Of a stretch of 7,485 nt of DNA, positions 6,113 to 7,485 are shown in pieces. A program made the position numbers and the translations under genes. Position 1 is the stretch's first letter, and every line of letters begins with the position of its first letter. The notes beneath the pieces are model-generated. The model saw nothing but the letters and a program-made list of their open reading frames with translations, did no database searches and was not told the DNA's origin. Source of the DNA: Nitrospinota bacterium (GTDB taxonomy: Bacteria > Nitrospinota_A > UBA7883 > JADGGD01); the NCBI GenBank assembly GCA_015229165.1, contig JADGCD010000104.1:1-7485 (forward strand), written 5' to 3'.

Positions 6113-6892
6113 TTACTGCCAGCGGACCTTGCCGTACATGCCCGGCTTCATCCCCTTGGTCGGCGCCAAGTCGATGCGAACGGTGAACGAATGGCTGGCC
6201 GGGTCGCCCGACGGGACCAGATGCGCCACCGTACCGCTCACCGGGGTCTCGCCAAGGGCGTCAACGAAGACGTTCACCGTGTCGCCGACCGCGATCCGGT
6301 TGACGTCCGATTCCTTGACCGAGGTCTCGAACCGGAGGTGAACGGTGTCGGTCACTTTCATGAGGGGCTGGCCCGGCGCGGTCAACTCCCCCAACTCCAC
6401 CTTACGGAACTCGACAATCCCGTCGAACGGCGCCCGCAACGTGGCGTAGCCGAGGTATGCGTTAGCCCGGGCCAGCGCCGCCTTGGCGATGGCCACGCCG
6501 GCCTTGGCCCGTTCGTGGGCCGTGGCGGCGTCGTCGAGGGCGCTCTGGGTGGTGGAGCCTTTGGCCATGAGCGACTCCATGCGGCGGTACTGCTTTCCGG
6601 CGTTGGCCTCCACGGCGACCGCTTCGTCGAGACGCCCCTGGGAGAGCGCGGCGTCGGCGGCGAATTCGGCGCCGTCGAGGACCACCAGCGGCTGTCCCTT
6701 CTTCACCGTATCGCCCGCGTCGGCGTTGATTTTCTTCACATAGGCCACCACCTTGGCGACGATGACCGCCGAGTTCTTCGCCACCACCGTTCCGGTGGAG
6801 AGGATGGCGATGCCCTGCTGGGCAGAGGCTGTCGCGGGGAGTGAGACAAAGGCCGCCGTCAGGGCGGCGATCATGAGCTGTTTCATGGTCAT
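6113..6892 (-). CDS. Periplasmic adaptor (membrane fusion protein) of RND efflux system
   Basis: This adaptor links the RND permease to the outer-membrane channel. It has 259 residues, short against the roughly 370-400 usual for AcrA-type proteins. A Sec signal peptide covers residues 1-24 (KQLMIAALTAAFVSLPATASA, cleavage after ASA). There is no lipobox cysteine, so the mature protein should be periplasmic and not lipid-anchored. The first half-lipoyl region is at about 32-76 (VKKINADAGDTVKKGQPLVVLDG), an alpha-helical hairpin at about 79-147, the second half-lipoyl at about 148-182 (TLRAPFDGIVEF at 151-162) and a beta-barrel at about 183-258 (GDTVNVFVD, KPGMYGKVRW). The chain stops where the membrane-proximal domain would begin. 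ATG 6892 overlaps the channel gene's stop as ATGA; ATG 6886 is an alternative start. The stop codon also overlaps an 8-codon ORF (TAATG). Family call is firm. Confidence 0.92.
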   Translation of the reverse strand: MTMKQLMIAALTAAFVSLPATASAQQGIAILSTGTVVAKNSAVIVAKVVAYVKKINADAGDTVKKGQPLVVLDGAEFAADAALSQGRLDEAVAVEANAGKQYRRMESLMAKGSTTQSALDDAATAHERAKAGVAIAKAALARANAYLGYATLRAPFDGIVEFRKVELGELTAPGQPLMKVTDTVHLRFETSVKESDVNRIAVGDTVNVFVDALGETPVSGTVAHLVPSGDPASHSFTVRIDLAPTKGMKPGMYGKVRWQ

Positions 6893-7485
6893 TTCTTTTC
6901 TTCGATGGAGGTGGCGGCGCGCCCGGCGGCCAGGTCGAGCCCGGCTTGGGCGAGGATCAGTTCCCGGACGGCCCGATGGCCCCCCAGTTCGGCGTTTTCC
7001 TTCTGCTGCTGCGCCCGGAGCAGGTCGGCGGCCGATTTGAGCCCCTCCCGGTACTGCTGGTCGGCCATCCGGTAGGCGTCATCGGCGAGAACGATCTGCG
7101 AGAGGGAGATGGTCAGGTTGTCCCGGGCGGTCAGGACACCGCGCCACGCCTCGCCGATCTCGATGCGGGCCCGGTCATGGGCCGATTGGGCGCTCCAACG
7201 GGCGGCGGCGGCCTGGGCTTTGGCCGCCTGGTAGCGGGAGTAGGAGCCGCCGCTTGAAAAGAGATTCAGGCGCGCCTCCACCGCCACCATCCACGAGTCG
7301 CCGTCGGAGCCTCCCATGTCGGCGCCGTTCCAGTCCCTCTGGTAGGCGACGCCGATTTCGGGGAGGAACTCTCCATGAGTCGCCCGGGCCCGGTAGGCGG
7401 CGGCGTCGGCATGGGCCTCGGCGATTTTCAAGTCGGCCCTTTGCCGCAACGCCTCGTCCACCAGCGGCCCCATGTCGGGGGGGAG
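6889..7485 (-). CDS. TolC-like outer-membrane efflux channel, 3' part only
   Basis: The frame is open from the right edge, so the 5' end lies outside the window and an ATG at 7473 is internal, not the start. The 198 visible residues are the second half of an outer-membrane efflux protein (OEP/TolC family). A long helix (about 6-38, EALRQRADLKIAEAHADAAA) leads into a beta-strand segment (FLPEIGVAYQRDWN, 40-53) and the strand with the family-typical LNLFSSGG (73-80). The final pair of long alanine- and glutamine-rich coiled helices follows (about 81-190), including YREGLKSAADLLRAQQQ (145-161). In TolC-type trimers these strands form the outer-membrane barrel and the helices form the periplasmic tunnel. 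It is the most upstream efflux gene seen, and its stop overlaps the adaptor start by 4 bp. A signal peptide cannot be assessed. Confidence 0.93.
   Translation of the reverse strand, partial: LPPDMGPLVDEALRQRADLKIAEAHADAAAYRARATHGEFLPEIGVAYQRDWNGADMGGSDGDSWMVAVEARLNLFSSGGSYSRYQAAKAQAAAARWSAQSAHDRARIEIGEAWRGVLTARDNLTISLSQIVLADDAYRMADQQYREGLKSAADLLRAQQQKENAELGGHRAVRELILAQAGLDLAAGRAATSIEEKK

Noticed and set aside
5831..6844. 337-codon open frame on the plus strand
   Set aside because: It is antisense across the permease start and the adaptor gene; both real genes have clear family motifs.

Overview
The window is GC-rich with mostly G/C third codon positions. All recognisable genes lie on the minus strand, so they read from high to low coordinates. 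A TolC-type outer-membrane channel, a periplasmic adaptor with a signal peptide and an RND pump together imply a Gram-negative (diderm) bacterium. The gene families fit a proteobacterium or a neighbouring phylum, but nothing here fixes the taxon. There are no RNA genes, CRISPR arrays, insertion sequences or phage genes that I can see.

Right-hand block (about 7485 down to 2606) is one tripartite efflux operon. In transcription order it holds the 3' part of a TolC-like outer-membrane factor (5' end outside the window), a short periplasmic adaptor (membrane fusion protein), a full-length 12-TM RND permease, and a 76-residue hydrophobic protein. The channel/adaptor and permease/small-protein junctions are 4-bp ATGA stop/start overlaps. 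The adaptor/permease junction has a 57-bp gap, with a strong ribosome-binding site in front of a GTG start. A rho-independent terminator follows the small gene. The three large proteins should form a proton-driven envelope-spanning efflux machine; the small protein is a candidate accessory subunit. The substrate cannot be read from the sequence.

Left-hand block (about 2602 down to 1) begins with an extended -10 promoter that abuts the efflux terminator. It drives a 557-residue ClpX-type AAA+ unfoldase. This protein has all the ATPase motifs but no zinc-binding domain and no recognisable IGF loop, and its C-terminal extension looks like a second copy of the AAA+ small domain. After 65 bp comes an aminoglycoside-phosphotransferase-like kinase (COG2187-type) that runs off the left edge.

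The most striking anomaly is at that edge. The first 55 bases exactly repeat 55 bases inside the AAA+ gene (2253-2307), in the same orientation and reading frame. The kinase therefore switches abruptly, at its residue 254, into AAA+ residues 83-100. This is most simply an assembly or chimeric-read artefact at a contig end, with a tandem duplication as the biological alternative. I found no clear new defence or mobile system. The features most worth following up are the atypical ClpX-like protein and the small pump-associated membrane protein.
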